Part shown: in pieces, positions 40,452 to 48,938 of the stretch | Layout: the number at the start of each line of letters is the position of its first letter | How positions within the stretch are numbered: position 1 is the first letter of the stretch | Source: an uncultured Faecalibacterium sp. | GTDB taxonomy: Bacteria; Bacillota; Clostridia; Oscillospirales; Ruminococcaceae | Assembly (NCBI GenBank): GCA_934524985.1 | Contig: CAKSYT010000002.1 | Span: 1 to 64,000 of the forward strand | DNA: 64,000 bases | Reading direction: 5' to 3' | Notes under the pieces: generated by a model | Database searches by the model: none | The model's input: the letters and a program-made list of their open reading frames with translations, nothing else | What the model was told of the DNA's origin: nothing | Made by a program: the position numbers and the translations under genes

Positions 40452-41234
40452 TCACTCCGCGTAGTGTGCCAGAAACTGTTTGGTGCGCTGTTCGCGCGGG
40501 TGGTCGATCAGCTGCTTTGCGGGGCCTTCCTCCACCACCACGCCGCCGTCCATGAACAGGATGCGGTCGGCCACATCCCGGGCAAAGTGCATCTCATGGG
40601 TCACGATGATCATGGTGGTCTTGCGGTCGGCCAGCTCCCGCAGCACCCGCAGCACCTCGCCGGTCAGTTCCGGGTCAAGGGCACTGGTGGGCTCGTCGAA
40701 GCAGAGGATGTCCGGGTGCAGTGCCAGCGCACGGGCAATGGCTACCCGCTGCTGCTGCCCGCCGGAAAGTTGGTGCGGGTAGTGGTCTGCTCGCTCCGAA
40801 AGTCCCATCTGCGCCAGCAGCTCCCGCGCCTGCTGTTCCAGCTGCGCGTGCACTGCCTTTTTGTTGGCGCGGTAGTCCGGGCGCTCCTTTGCCAGCAGCT
40901 CCCCTGCCAGCATCACGTTCTGCAAGGCGGTATACTGCGGAAAAAGGTTGAAGTTCTGGAACACCAGCCCGAAGTGCAGCCGCTTTTTGCGGATCTCGCT
41001 CTCCCGCTGAGTGGCGGGGTCGGCGGCGTCCCACATGGTCTCGCCATTCACACGGATGCAGCCGGTGTCCGGCCGCTCCAGAAAGTTCAGGCAGCGCAGC
41101 AGGGTGGTCTTGCCGGAGCCGGACGAGCCGATGATGGCCAGTGCCTCGCCCTGCTCCAAGGTAAGGGAAATGTCCTTTAAGACCTTTGTATCTCCGAAAT
41201 TTTTGCCAATGCCGGAGGCTTCCAGTAATGCCAT
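40452..41234 (-). CDS. Polar amino acid ABC transporter ATP-binding protein
   Basis: 260 aa from ATG 41234 (MALLEASGIGKNFG) behind GGAGG. Walker A GSSGSGKT, signature LSGGQQQRVAIARAL, Walker B ILCFDEPTSALDPE, H-loop VTHEMHFARDV. Of the GlnQ/HisP group. Last gene of the binding protein-permease-ATPase operon. Confidence 0.95.
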   Translation of the reverse strand: MALLEASGIGKNFGDTKVLKDISLTLEQGEALAIIGSSGSGKTTLLRCLNFLERPDTGCIRVNGETMWDAADPATQRESEIRKKRLHFGLVFQNFNLFPQYTALQNVMLAGELLAKERPDYRANKKAVHAQLEQQARELLAQMGLSERADHYPHQLSGGQQQRVAIARALALHPDILCFDEPTSALDPELTGEVLRVLRELADRKTTMIIVTHEMHFARDVADRILFMDGGVVVEEGPAKQLIDHPREQRTKQFLAHYAE

Positions 41235-41250
41235 ATTCTTAAAAACCTCC

Positions 41251-41904
41251 TCAGCAGCGGAAATAATCCAGTTTCTTTTCAGCCCAGCCGAACAGCAGGG
41301 TGAGCGCACCTACGAACACAAGGAAGAACAGTGCCGTGGAGAACAGCGGCCAGATCAGGCCCTTTGCGCTGTACTCCTTGGCCATCATGATGATCTCCTT
41401 GTTGGCGATGGTATTCGCCAGCGAGGTGTCCTTGACAAGGGTGATGATCTCGTTGCCCATGGGCGGCAGAATGCGCTTGACCACCTGCAGCAGGGTGACC
41501 TTGAAAAAGATCTGCGTCCGGGTCATGCCCAGCACCTGCCCGGCCTCGGTCTGCCCTTTGGGCACGGCCTCGATGCCGCCGCGATAGATCTCCGAAAAAT
41601 AGCAGGCGTAGTTGATGGCAAAGGCTACCACCGCCGCCACCATGCGCCCGCCGGAGCCGGAGGGCCACGGGTTATTCATGCCCAGCAGACCGGGGCCAAG
41701 ATAAATGACGATGATCTGCAGCATCAGCGGCGTACCGCGGATGACCCAGACAAAGGTCTTTACTGCACCGGACAGCAGCCTGCACCGGCTCATGGAGCCA
41801 AAGGCTACCACCAGCCCCAGCGGCAGCGCAAACAGCAGCGTAAGGGCAAACAGCTCACAGTTGAGCAGGAACGCGCCGGAAAGGCGCCCAAGGATCACAG
41901 ACAC
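41251..41904 (-). CDS. Polar amino acid ABC transporter permease
   Basis: 217 aa, about five helices, HisM/GlnP type, with the EAA loop EAVPKGQTEAGQVLGMTRTQIFFKVTLLQVVKRILPP. GTG start at 41904 with only a weak ribosome site (GGGTG), 38 bases after the binding-protein gene. Confidence 0.93.
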   Translation of the reverse strand: MSVILGRLSGAFLLNCELFALTLLFALPLGLVVAFGSMSRCRLLSGAVKTFVWVIRGTPLMLQIIVIYLGPGLLGMNNPWPSGSGGRMVAAVVAFAINYACYFSEIYRGGIEAVPKGQTEAGQVLGMTRTQIFFKVTLLQVVKRILPPMGNEIITLVKDTSLANTIANKEIIMMAKEYSAKGLIWPLFSTALFFLVFVGALTLLFGWAEKKLDYFRC

Positions 41905-41942
41905 AAAAACACACCCATCTATCGTTTTGTTTTACGCCCGGC

Positions 41943-42785
41943 TCAGTCGGCCAGCGCCAGCTCGTACTTCTCTGCCAGTGCCTGCATGGTGCCGTCAGCC
42001 TTCAGCTCGTCAAAGGCGGCGTCCACTGCGGCGGCGGCATCACTGCCCTTGCGGAAAGCCACGCCGTACTCCTCGGCGTTCAGCTCGTCCACGATCGCAA
42101 GGCTTGCGTAGTCGGTGCCTTCCCCGATCATGGCGTTGGCAAGGGTCAGGTCCAGCACAGCGGCATCTGCCGTACCGGCAGCCACTTCCATCAGGCAGTC
42201 GGTCTGCACGCTCTTGGAAACATAATCGGCCTTGGCAAGGTTCTCGTCGCCCTGAATGGCGGCTTCGCCGGCAGAACCGGCCTCGGCCACCACGGTCTTA
42301 CCGGCAAGGTCGGCGGTGGAGGTGTAGGCGGTGCCCTCCTTGACCACCACGACCTGTGCGTTCTTGGCGTAGGCCTTGGTGGTAGCGGTGTTGGCCATGA
42401 TATCCTCGGTCAGGGTCATGCCGTTCCAGATGCAGTCAATGCTTTTGGCGTCCAGTTCCACCACCTTGGTGTCCCAGTTGATCTCCACGAACTCCGGCTC
42501 TACGCCCAGCTTTGCGCACACCGCGGTGGCAAGTTCGGTATCAAAGCCGGTAAAGTTGCCGTTGGCATCGGTATAGTTCATAGGCTCGTATACGGTATAG
42601 CCGATGACCATTTTGCCCTTGCCCTTGATGTAGTCCAGATCGCTGCCCGCTGCAGCAGAAGCCGAACCGGCTGTACTGCCGGAAGCAGATGCCGCCACAG
42701 AGGTGGATGCACTGCCGCCGCAGGCTGCAAGGCTCAGTGCCAGAGCACCGGCCAGAAATGCACTTGCAATACGCTTGAGTTTCAT
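41943..42785 (-). CDS. Amino acid ABC transporter substrate-binding lipoprotein
   Basis: 280 aa. Lipobox LSLAACGG (Cys22), an Ala/Ser/Thr spacer (about 24-48), then the SBP_bac_3 fold: MVIGYTVYEPMNYTDANGNFTGFDTELATAVCAKLGVEPEFVEINWDTKV is typical of polar amino acid or cystine binders. First gene of the importer operon. Between promoter and start lie an inverted repeat and two direct repeats of TTTACCA. Confidence 0.95.
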   Translation of the reverse strand: MKLKRIASAFLAGALALSLAACGGSASTSVAASASGSTAGSASAAAGSDLDYIKGKGKMVIGYTVYEPMNYTDANGNFTGFDTELATAVCAKLGVEPEFVEINWDTKVVELDAKSIDCIWNGMTLTEDIMANTATTKAYAKNAQVVVVKEGTAYTSTADLAGKTVVAEAGSAGEAAIQGDENLAKADYVSKSVQTDCLMEVAAGTADAAVLDLTLANAMIGEGTDYASLAIVDELNAEEYGVAFRKGSDAAAAVDAAFDELKADGTMQALAEKYELALAD

Positions 42786-42833
42786 ATCTTTTTCCTCCCA
42801 TAGGGGACGTTCTGCGTCCCGCTTCCCTCTTGA

Positions 42834-42863
42834 TTTACCATTTTACCATGCTAAAGCGGTAAA
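42834..42863 (-). promoter_or_regulatory. Operator candidate of the amino acid importer
   Basis: TTTACC (42842-42847) and GGTAAA (42858-42863) form an inverted repeat with a 10-base spacer. A further direct TTTACCA is at 42835-42841. It covers the region just after the predicted transcription start. Confidence 0.5.
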
Positions 42864-42873
42864 CTGTGGTTAT

Positions 42874-42902
42874 AGAATAGCGCGTTTGCCGCCTTTTTGC
42901 AA
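42874..42902 (-). promoter_or_regulatory. Promoter of the amino acid importer
   Basis: -35 TTGCAA (42897-42902), 17-base spacer, -10 TATTCT (42874-42879). Confidence 0.65.
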
Positions 42903-42979
42903 GAGGAAACCTTCATTTTTTGCACAATGCACTGCTTTGCCCCGCCCATAAGCCCGCTTTTTGTGGGAAAATGTGCATG

Positions 42980-43020
42980 AAAAAGTGGCTCAGAAACGCC
43001 CACAGGCGTTTCTGAGCCAC
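42980..43020 (-). terminator. Terminator of the duplicated-domain lipoprotein
   Basis: Perfect 16-bp stem GTGGCTCAGAAACGCC (42985-43000 with 43005-43020), TGTG loop, TTTTT tail on the minus strand. Confidence 0.92.
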
Positions 43021-43047
43021 AAATTATAATAGTATTTTCAATCGTCC

Positions 43048-44076
43048 CTACTGCTCCGCCATGGCTTTCAGCGCCGCCTTTTGCAGGTCGGTGACCGAGA
43101 TGGTGCACAGCGCCTTCAGGTCGGCGTCCGTGCCGTCTGCGGAGAGCTTGCCGATCTCCACGGCGTTTTTGCCCTTCAGGTAGCCGCACCAGCCTGCGCT
43201 GTGCTCGTACCACTCCTTGCCTAACGCGCTTGCGCTGCGCATTCCGTAGCGGTCACCCAGCTCGTTTTTGGTGTACACCGGCTCACGCGGAGCAGACACT
43301 GTACCGTCCGCGCTGACTGTCAGCTCCGGCTCGGTCATATCCCCGATGGCGCTGGTCACCCGGGCGTTCTCGTCCATGGTCACCACCGCCAGCGTGATCT
43401 TTGCCTGCACCTGTGCGTCCTTGTCGTCTGTACCCACAAGCCCCTGCGGCATTTCTGCCACCTCTACGCCCAGCTTGACCGTATCGCCCCGGGCAGCGCC
43501 CAGCACCTGCGCATTCTCGCAGGCGCGGACAACGGCATCCCGGTAGCGGTCCACCGCGATGGTGCAGCCGGACAAAAGGTCTGCATCGGTGGGCTTGCCG
43601 TCTGCATCCGTTTTCAGCTTTTTCACCTCGTCCGGGGTCTTGCCCTCAAGCCAGCTGCCAAAGGCATCCGCCTGCTCTGCCCAGCCTTTTTTCAGACCGG
43701 ACACCTCTGCAAGCGGGTAGTCTTTCCCCTTCTGGCGCTTGGTGCGGGTGTCGGTGGGGGTGGTCACCTTGCCGGTGCCGTCCGCACTGACCGAAAGCTC
43801 CAGCTCGTCCAGCGTTACCCCCGCCAGTTTGCCGTCTGCATCCAGCAGCACGGCAGCCGCCACCGTGTGGATGTTCCCCGCACGGTCTGTACCGGTCGCT
43901 TCGGTCAGGACGCCCAGCCCGGTGCGCCACGCCGCGCCTTGCGCCGCGCTGCTGCCCGCAGAGGTGCTGCCGCTCATAGGACCGGAACTGCTGCCGGAGT
44001 TTCCCCCGCCGCAGCCGGTCAATGCCAGTGCTGCCGCCAGTGTGCAGCACAAAAACCAACGCGATGCCTGTTTCAT
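43048..44076 (-). CDS. Lipoprotein with internal domain duplication
   Basis: 342 aa from ATG 44076. Lipobox LALTGCGG (Cys about 21), a Gly/Ser spacer to about residue 45, then two homologous units of about 140 residues. Each runs: beta strands, a SADGT segment (LSVSADGTGKV; LTVSADGTVSA), then KR/KNELGxxYG and a Trp-centred LEGK/LKGK stretch. Each ends in a DADL..CTI(A/S)V helix (TDADLLSGCTIAVDRYRDAV; TDADLKALCTISVTDLQKAA). No family recognised. It is probably a cell-surface sensor or adhesion protein. Single gene with strong terminator. Confidence 0.8.
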   Translation of the reverse strand: MKQASRWFLCCTLAAALALTGCGGGNSGSSSGPMSGSTSAGSSAAQGAAWRTGLGVLTEATGTDRAGNIHTVAAAVLLDADGKLAGVTLDELELSVSADGTGKVTTPTDTRTKRQKGKDYPLAEVSGLKKGWAEQADAFGSWLEGKTPDEVKKLKTDADGKPTDADLLSGCTIAVDRYRDAVVRACENAQVLGAARGDTVKLGVEVAEMPQGLVGTDDKDAQVQAKITLAVVTMDENARVTSAIGDMTEPELTVSADGTVSAPREPVYTKNELGDRYGMRSASALGKEWYEHSAGWCGYLKGKNAVEIGKLSADGTDADLKALCTISVTDLQKAALKAMAEQ

Positions 44077-44168
44077 ATCGTCACATACGCTCCCTTTCCG
44101 TGCCTGCATTGCAGACGCAGGCTTTGGAGCCAGTATGCCCCGCCGCGCGGGATTTTATGAGCGTACGC

Positions 44169-45710
44169 TTACATTAAAGGACTGAGCAGCCGCAGCACGC
44201 TGTCCAGCACCGTACCAGCCAGCCCGGTGCGGCAGTCCGCGCACTGCACTTCCCGGCACTGGGGCAGGGTGCGGCGCACATCGTCCCGCAAAGCCAGCAC
44301 CTGACTGTTTTGCAGCAGCAGCACCCCGCACTCGAAGTGCAGAAACATACTGCGGTAGTCCATATTGATGCTGCCCACCACCGCCGCCCGGTCATCGCTG
44401 ACGCAGCACTTGGCGTGGAGAAAGCCCGGGGTGTACTCGTAGATGCGCACTCCCGCCCGCAGCAGGGGCAGATAGTACGAGCGGCTCAGCCGGAACACCA
44501 GCTTTTTGTCCGGGATGCCCGGCAGCACCAGCCGCACATCCACCCCGCGCTTGGCGGCGTTGCGCAGCGCGTCCAGCATTTCCTCGCCGATGGCGAGATA
44601 GGGCGTATAAAAATAGACGTAATGCTGTGCTTGCGCCAGAATATCCAGATAGACCGTTTCTGCCACCGGCTCTTCGTCCAGCGGGCTGTCCGCGTAGGGC
44701 TGCACTACCCCATCGCTGGCGGGCAGCACCGCAAGCTGCGGGCGGAAGGCGCTGTAATCCTGCTCAAAGGGGCGGAAGGCGTTCCAGAAATCCAGAAACA
44801 TTACGGTAAAGTTCCACACCGCAGCGCCCTCGATGCGCAGGCCTGCGTCCTTCCAGTAGCCGAAGCGGGTGATCGCGTTGATATATTCATCTGCCAGATT
44901 GATGCCGCCGGTGTAGGCTACCTTGCCGTCTATCACCACGATCTTGCGGTGGTCGCGGTGGTTCATCACCAGCGAGAGCAGCGGCACCACCGGGTTAAAG
45001 GGGATGCAGCGGATATGTGCCCGCTCCATGCGCACCACAAAGTCCTTGGGCAGACCCAGCAGACTGCCGAAGTCATCGTAAATCAGCCGCACGTCCACCC
45101 CCTGCGCCGCCTTGCGCCGCAGAATGTCCTCCACACCCTGCCACATCTTGCCCTGACTGACGATGAAAAACTCCAGAAAGATGCTCTTTTCCGCCTTTTC
45201 AAGGTCGGCCAGCAATGCCGGATACATGGCCTCGCCGCAGGAAAAATACCGGGCGGTGGTGTTCTGCCATGCGGGATAGCAGCCGTATTGGGTCAGGTAG
45301 CGGCTCACGCCCCGGTTTTCATCGCACAGCCCGGCAGTCTGCCCGGGCTGCTGGGCGCGGTCTGCCCGGTGTGCCTGCTCCACCGCCTGCATTTTGCTGC
45401 GCAGACGGCGGGAGGGGCGCTTGTTGCCAAAGGCCAGATACAGTGCCCCGCCCAGCAGCGGCAGCAGCCCGATGAGGGCGATCCAGCCTACCTTATAGGC
45501 GCTGTTTTCATCCTTGCGCACCAGATACAGAATGATCAGCAGGCTCAGCCCGTTGAGCACCCCGGTGACCCACACCCGCGCCGTGCCGGTGGTGAGGGCG
45601 AAAAACACCCACGCCAGCCATGCAAGCTGCAGCGCCACCAGCACCACCGTGACCGTGATGCGGTTGAGGATGCGGTTGAAAAACTTGACGATCGGCAACC
45701 GAAACAGCAT
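44169..45710 (-). CDS. cls: Cardiolipin synthase (phospholipase D family)
   Basis: 513 aa. Condenses two phosphatidylglycerol molecules at the membrane. Two N-terminal helices (PLDc_N, residues about 13-65) and two HKD motifs: HRKIVVID (HxKxxxxD) near residue 240 and HAKCCVSD near residue 418. Length and layout match bacterial ClsA. Promoter with TTGCAA (45776-45781) and TATACT (45753-45758), 17-base spacing. Confidence 0.95.
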   Translation of the reverse strand: MLFRLPIVKFFNRILNRITVTVVLVALQLAWLAWVFFALTTGTARVWVTGVLNGLSLLIILYLVRKDENSAYKVGWIALIGLLPLLGGALYLAFGNKRPSRRLRSKMQAVEQAHRADRAQQPGQTAGLCDENRGVSRYLTQYGCYPAWQNTTARYFSCGEAMYPALLADLEKAEKSIFLEFFIVSQGKMWQGVEDILRRKAAQGVDVRLIYDDFGSLLGLPKDFVVRMERAHIRCIPFNPVVPLLSLVMNHRDHRKIVVIDGKVAYTGGINLADEYINAITRFGYWKDAGLRIEGAAVWNFTVMFLDFWNAFRPFEQDYSAFRPQLAVLPASDGVVQPYADSPLDEEPVAETVYLDILAQAQHYVYFYTPYLAIGEEMLDALRNAAKRGVDVRLVLPGIPDKKLVFRLSRSYYLPLLRAGVRIYEYTPGFLHAKCCVSDDRAAVVGSINMDYRSMFLHFECGVLLLQNSQVLALRDDVRRTLPQCREVQCADCRTGLAGTVLDSVLRLLSPLM

Positions 45711-45752
45711 ACCATCTCCCCTTTCCGTGTTAGCCTACTTTATATATAGGTA

Positions 45753-45781
45753 AGTATAACGCGGATTTTCACCCTTTGCAA
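45753..45781 (-). promoter_or_regulatory. Promoter of cardiolipin synthase
   Basis: -35 TTGCAA, 17-base spacer, -10 TATACT, 43 bases upstream of the start. Confidence 0.75.
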
Positions 45782-45817
45782 GTTTTTGGTGTCGGGTACA
45801 CCGGAATTATTCCTCGT

Positions 45818-45856
45818 AAAAAATTCACCGGAGCGTCCGCAGATGCCCCGGTGAAC
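45818..45856 (-). terminator. Terminator of degV
   Basis: TTCACCGGGGC pairs with GCTCCGGTGAA, followed by TTTTTTA on the minus strand. Confidence 0.85.
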
Positions 45857-45881
45857 CAAGATCCTATTCTATATTTTCCGC

Positions 45882-46730
45882 TCAGACGGTAGGTGCTTCG
45901 TTATCCTCGTAGCCAACCATCAGGCCGCCGTATTCCGCGTAGTAGCTGCACAGAGCGCCGCAGGTACCTACCTCCACCTTGGCCTCCGGGAACACGGCAT
46001 GGACCATGTGCTTCAGCCGCTCTGCAGCGGCAGCGTTGCAGCAGTGGTCGATGTGCACCCGGCCGTTGGTCAGGCCGTGCGCCTTCATTTCCAGCACCAT
46101 GCGCTCCAGTGCGCCGTGCTCGCCGCGGGTCTTGCAAATAACCTCCAGATCACCGGCATCGCTGGCCTGACCGATGACCCGGATGCCCAGCATCCGCGCC
46201 ACCGCAGCCACAGCGGGCTTCACGCGGCCATTGCGGGCAAGGTTTGCCAGAGATTCCAGCGCAAACAGCAGATGGGTGTGCTCATGGTACGCTCGGATCT
46301 CCTCACACACAGTATCAAAGGGCTTGCCGGCCTTGATCAGCGCCGCCAGACGCTCCACCAGCAGACGGGACTCCGCACCGGTGGACAGGCTGTCCAGCAC
46401 AAAGACCCGCGCACCCTCGTGGCTCTGCTCGTACTCCTCGCCCGCCAGCAGCGCGGCGTTGTAAGCACCGGACAGCGTACCGGTGATGGTCACAACGTAC
46501 ACCTCGTCTGCGCCCTCGTAGGCAGCCATCCAGTCCGAGATATTGGGGCAGGAGGTGCTGGTACGGCCCTTATAGGTGCGCATCATCTCGGCCAGCGCGG
46601 GAGCATCCACCTCTGCGGTGTCCACATACTCCTGCTCGTCGGTCAGGATCTTCAGCGGCACACAGGCAAAATCCACATCGGGGAGCTCGTACACATTTGA
46701 AGAGGAATCTACAACGATTTTGCTTTTCAT
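45882..46730 (-). CDS. DegV family protein (fatty acid-binding, FakB-like)
   Basis: 282 aa, ATG 46730 (MKSKIVVDSSSNVYEL) behind GGAGAA. Motifs: IVVDSSSN, RTSTSCPNISDW with the fatty-acid-carboxylate Ser/Thr region, and VVTITGTLSGAYNAAL. The C-terminal lipid-pocket domain has GRVKPAVAAVARMLGIRVIG. DegV proteins present fatty acids to the FakA kinase or serve as lipid carriers. Confidence 0.93.
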   Translation of the reverse strand: MKSKIVVDSSSNVYELPDVDFACVPLKILTDEQEYVDTAEVDAPALAEMMRTYKGRTSTSCPNISDWMAAYEGADEVYVVTITGTLSGAYNAALLAGEEYEQSHEGARVFVLDSLSTGAESRLLVERLAALIKAGKPFDTVCEEIRAYHEHTHLLFALESLANLARNGRVKPAVAAVARMLGIRVIGQASDAGDLEVICKTRGEHGALERMVLEMKAHGLTNGRVHIDHCCNAAAAERLKHMVHAVFPEAKVEVGTCGALCSYYAEYGGLMVGYEDNEAPTV

Positions 46731-46785
46731 ATTTTTCTCCATTTTCAAGCGGTACAAAGCCGCAGTTATTCCTTAGTCTGTGACC

Positions 46786-46814
46786 ATCATAGCAGTTTTT
46801 CAAAACCCTGTCAA
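46786..46814 (-). promoter_or_regulatory. Promoter of degV
   Basis: -35 TTGACA (46809-46814), 17-base spacer, -10 TATGAT (46786-46791). Confidence 0.85.
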
Positions 46815-46853
46815 CTGTTTTTTCAAATTCTTTTACAAAGTTTTCATTGCCCG

Positions 46854-46882
46854 TTGACCAATTTTCCAAAATGCGGTATACT
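46854..46882 (+). promoter_or_regulatory. Promoter of the DUF1836 gene
   Basis: -35 TTGACC (46854-46859), 17-base spacer, -10 TATACT (46877-46882). Confidence 0.8.
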
Positions 46883-46989
46883 ATTTCACAGGCAGAAGTG
46901 CTTTTGCAGAAAGCAATTGCCCTGCCTTTGCACAAAAACAACGTTCCTGCCTGCAAAAAAGCGCAGGAGCATGAACAGAACAAGATATT

Positions 46990-47532
46990 ATGAAAGCTGA
47001 AACCAAACTCCGCGTTGCGGCGTGTGCTGCGGGCTTTGCCCTGCCCCGGTACAACGATCTCCCCTCGGTAGGGCTGTATCTGGACCAGACGGTGCAGTTC
47101 GTCAACGGCTACTTCCGCAGCTTTTGCGGGGTGGAGCTGACGCCCTCTATGGTGAGCAACTACGTCAAAAAAGGGGTAGTGGATCACCCTATCCGCAAAA
47201 AATACACCCGGGACCAGATCGCATCCCTGATGTACATTGCTGTCTCCAAGACTGTGCTCTCGATCGAAAATATCGACACCCTGTTCAAAATGCAGCGGGA
47301 GCACTGCTCTGCCGGGACAGCCTACGATATCTTCTGCGAGGAACTGGAGACCAGTCTTTCTGTGGTGTTCGGCGGCAAGGCAGCCCAGCCGGAGACTACG
47401 CTCAACGATGAGCGTCTGCTGCTGCGCAGCACCATTTTTGCGGCGGTCAACAAAATGTATCTGGACTGCTGCTTCGATGCTTTGCGGCAGGAGCAGGCTC
47501 TGTGGTCGGATATCCTGCCAGATCTGGCGTAA
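46990..47532 (+). CDS. DUF1836 domain-containing protein
   Basis: 180 aa. Core LPRYNDLPSVGLYLDQTVQFVNGYFRSF..LTPSMVSNYVKKGVV..P.RKKYTRDQIASLMYIAVSKTVLS matches DUF1836, a MerR-like winged-helix family presumed to regulate transcription. ATG 46990. No clear Shine-Dalgarno site lies near the start, and the leader from the promoter is about 100 bases. Divergent from degV. Confidence 0.88.
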   Translation: MKAETKLRVAACAAGFALPRYNDLPSVGLYLDQTVQFVNGYFRSFCGVELTPSMVSNYVKKGVVDHPIRKKYTRDQIASLMYIAVSKTVLSIENIDTLFKMQREHCSAGTAYDIFCEELETSLSVVFGGKAAQPETTLNDERLLLRSTIFAAVNKMYLDCCFDALRQEQALWSDILPDLA

Positions 47533-47564
47533 CAGTACAAAATTATATTACAGACACAAAAACC

Positions 47565-47597
47565 ACCCGGAAACGCAAGTTTTCGGGTGGTTTTGTT
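47565..47597. terminator. Bidirectional terminator between DUF1836 (+) and the antitoxin gene (-)
   Basis: AAAACCACCCG(G)AAA pairs with TTTTCGGGTGGTTTT over a short loop. Confidence 0.8.
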
Positions 47598-47629
47598 CTC
47601 AGAGAGACCGAACCATATTCGTCATCAAA

Positions 47630-47917
47630 TTATTTTGCAGATGCGGGAACGAACTCGATTTTAATCTTCATTCCCATTCCGGCTGCAAGCCGTTGTAAGG
47701 TACGAAGCGATGGATTCGCGTTTCCGCGTTCCAGCTTGCTGATGTCAGTCTGTGCAATGCCAGTGCGCTCCGAAAGCTGCTTCTGGGTCAAACCGCTTTC
47801 CTTGCGCGCCTTGAGCATGGCTTCGATCACGGAAAATTCCGGGTCAAGTGCATCCCATTCAGCCTTGAATTCAGGGTCTTTCATCTGTTCGTTTAAAAAA
47901 TCGTTGAAGTTTGTCAT
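47630..47917 (-). CDS. HigA-type antitoxin, XRE family
   Basis: 95 aa. The N-terminal toxin-wrapping segment (FLNEQMKDPEFKAEWDALDPEFSVIEAMLKARK) is followed by the helix-turn-helix SGLTQKQLSERTGIAQTDISKLERGNANPSLRTLQRLAAGMG. It overlaps the toxin gene by 4 bases, toxin first, the HigBA order. Confidence 0.9.
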   Translation of the reverse strand: MTNFNDFLNEQMKDPEFKAEWDALDPEFSVIEAMLKARKESGLTQKQLSERTGIAQTDISKLERGNANPSLRTLQRLAAGMGMKIKIEFVPASAK

Positions 47918-48282
47918 TTGGAATTCTCCTTTCGGGTAAGATACTCTATGCGATATTGTTTTGCCAGTGTGATCTCCGAAGCAGGCGTTTTCTGGGTCTT
48001 TTTGACAAATCCGTTTGTAAGGATCACCTTTTTGCCGATCACGCCGATCACAAAGAAATACAGCACACGGGTGATGTCTGACCCAAATTTAGTGCGTATT
48101 TCAAAAATTCCATCGTCCAATGCTTTGGAATAGGGTTCTCTTAAAAACGGCCCTTCTTCACGGAGCAAGGCGACTGTACGCAAAACTTTGGCCTGCATTT
48201 TCTTACCCAAACTCAGGATAAACTCTTTTGCAGGCTCAGAGCCATCGGGCTTATCGTAGAATTCAATTTCATATTCCTGCAT
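47914..48282 (-). CDS. RelE/HigB-type toxin
   Basis: 122 aa from ATG 48282 (MQEYEIEFYDKPDGS) behind GGGAG. RelE-fold mRNA interferase of the phage-derived Gp49/HigB group: SLGKKMQAKVLRTVALLREEGPFLREPYSKALDDGIFEIRTKFGSDITRVLYFFVIGKKVILTNGFVKKTQKTP matches, with basic residues for ribosome or mRNA contact. Promoter and palindromic operator lie just upstream. Confidence 0.9.
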   Translation of the reverse strand: MQEYEIEFYDKPDGSEPAKEFILSLGKKMQAKVLRTVALLREEGPFLREPYSKALDDGIFEIRTKFGSDITRVLYFFVIGVIGKKVILTNGFVKKTQKTPASEITLAKQYRIEYLTRKENSK

Positions 48283-48321
48283 GGCCGCGCTCCCTTTAAA
48301 TAGTGGATTTATCTCATATTC

Positions 48322-48350
48322 AGTATAGCGGATATATCCTCTATTGTCAA
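48322..48350 (-). promoter_or_regulatory. Promoter and operator of the HigBA pair
   Basis: -35 TTGACA (48345-48350), 17-base spacer, -10 TATACT (48322-48327). The palindrome ATAGAGGATATATCCGCTAT, with one mismatched pair, fills the spacer and -10, ideal for autorepression. Confidence 0.75.
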
Positions 48351-48547
48351 GAGTGTTCTTCCGTCCCCTTTTCCACAAACAAAAATCCCGCAGAACCCAG
48401 CGATTTAACGCCAGATTCTGCGGGTTCTACCGCGTTGCGGTTGGTGGACGAACTGCAACGCCGGACGAACCCCGAAATTATCATTCTCCCCTATTCCATC
48501 CTCTTATGTGTCCCCAGTTCTTTCTTCAAAACGGTTTAACCCAAAAG

Positions 48548-48584
48548 CAAAGCGGCAGGCTCTGGAACAGCCTGCCGCTTTAAT
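48548..48584 (-). terminator. Terminator of the phage late operon
   Basis: AAGCGGCAGGCT pairs with AGCCTGCCGCTT over a 7-base loop, then TGCTTTTGG on the minus strand. Confidence 0.7.
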
Positions 48585-48675
48585 TGTGCAACGAAAATTC
48601 TACCTCAGACAAATAAGATATAATTCTATCAGCACTTTGATCGTGCCACTATTATACCACGCCCTCAGCGTTTCA

Positions 48676-48936
48676 TCAACACTTCTTCATCCGCTCCAGC
48701 GTCTCGTCCGCCTTGATGGCCTCCGGCGTGAAAGAGTTATTCTTCCACCACGCCACCAGCGCCGCAATGCTCGTAATGCCCGCCGTCACCAGCTGCTCCA
48801 CGGTGGCGCTCTCAATGGGCAGCACGGGCTTACCCAAGGCGCTGAGCACCTGATTGGTCAGTGCCAGCAGCAGGGCCGCCGTGCGTGCCACAGTGCCCGC
48901 AGAGATGGTCGGTTCGTTGTAAGTATGTGCTTTCAT
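48676..48936 (-). CDS. Phage holin
   Basis: 86 aa. It has two hydrophobic segments (VARTAALLLALTNQVLSAL; LVTAGITSIAALVAWW) and a charged tail (KADETLERMKKC), matching the SPP1-type holin family. Forms membrane lesions for lysis. Last gene of the phage operon in this window. Confidence 0.88.
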   Translation of the reverse strand: MKAHTYNEPTISAGTVARTAALLLALTNQVLSALGKPVLPIESATVEQLVTAGITSIAALVAWWKNNSFTPEAIKADETLERMKKC

Positions 48937-48938
48937 AG

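Larger units (their letters stand above)
48283..48675. other. Intergenic region between the toxin-antitoxin pair and the prophage
   Basis: It holds the toxin promoter and operator (48322-48350) and a minus-strand terminator-type hairpin with stem CCCGCAGAA/TTCTGCGGG (about 48391-48424) with no gene upstream. A perfect hairpin AGCGGCAGGCT (48550-48582) is the probable end of the phage late transcript. No integrase, attachment site or ORF with a ribosome site was seen. Confidence 0.55.
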
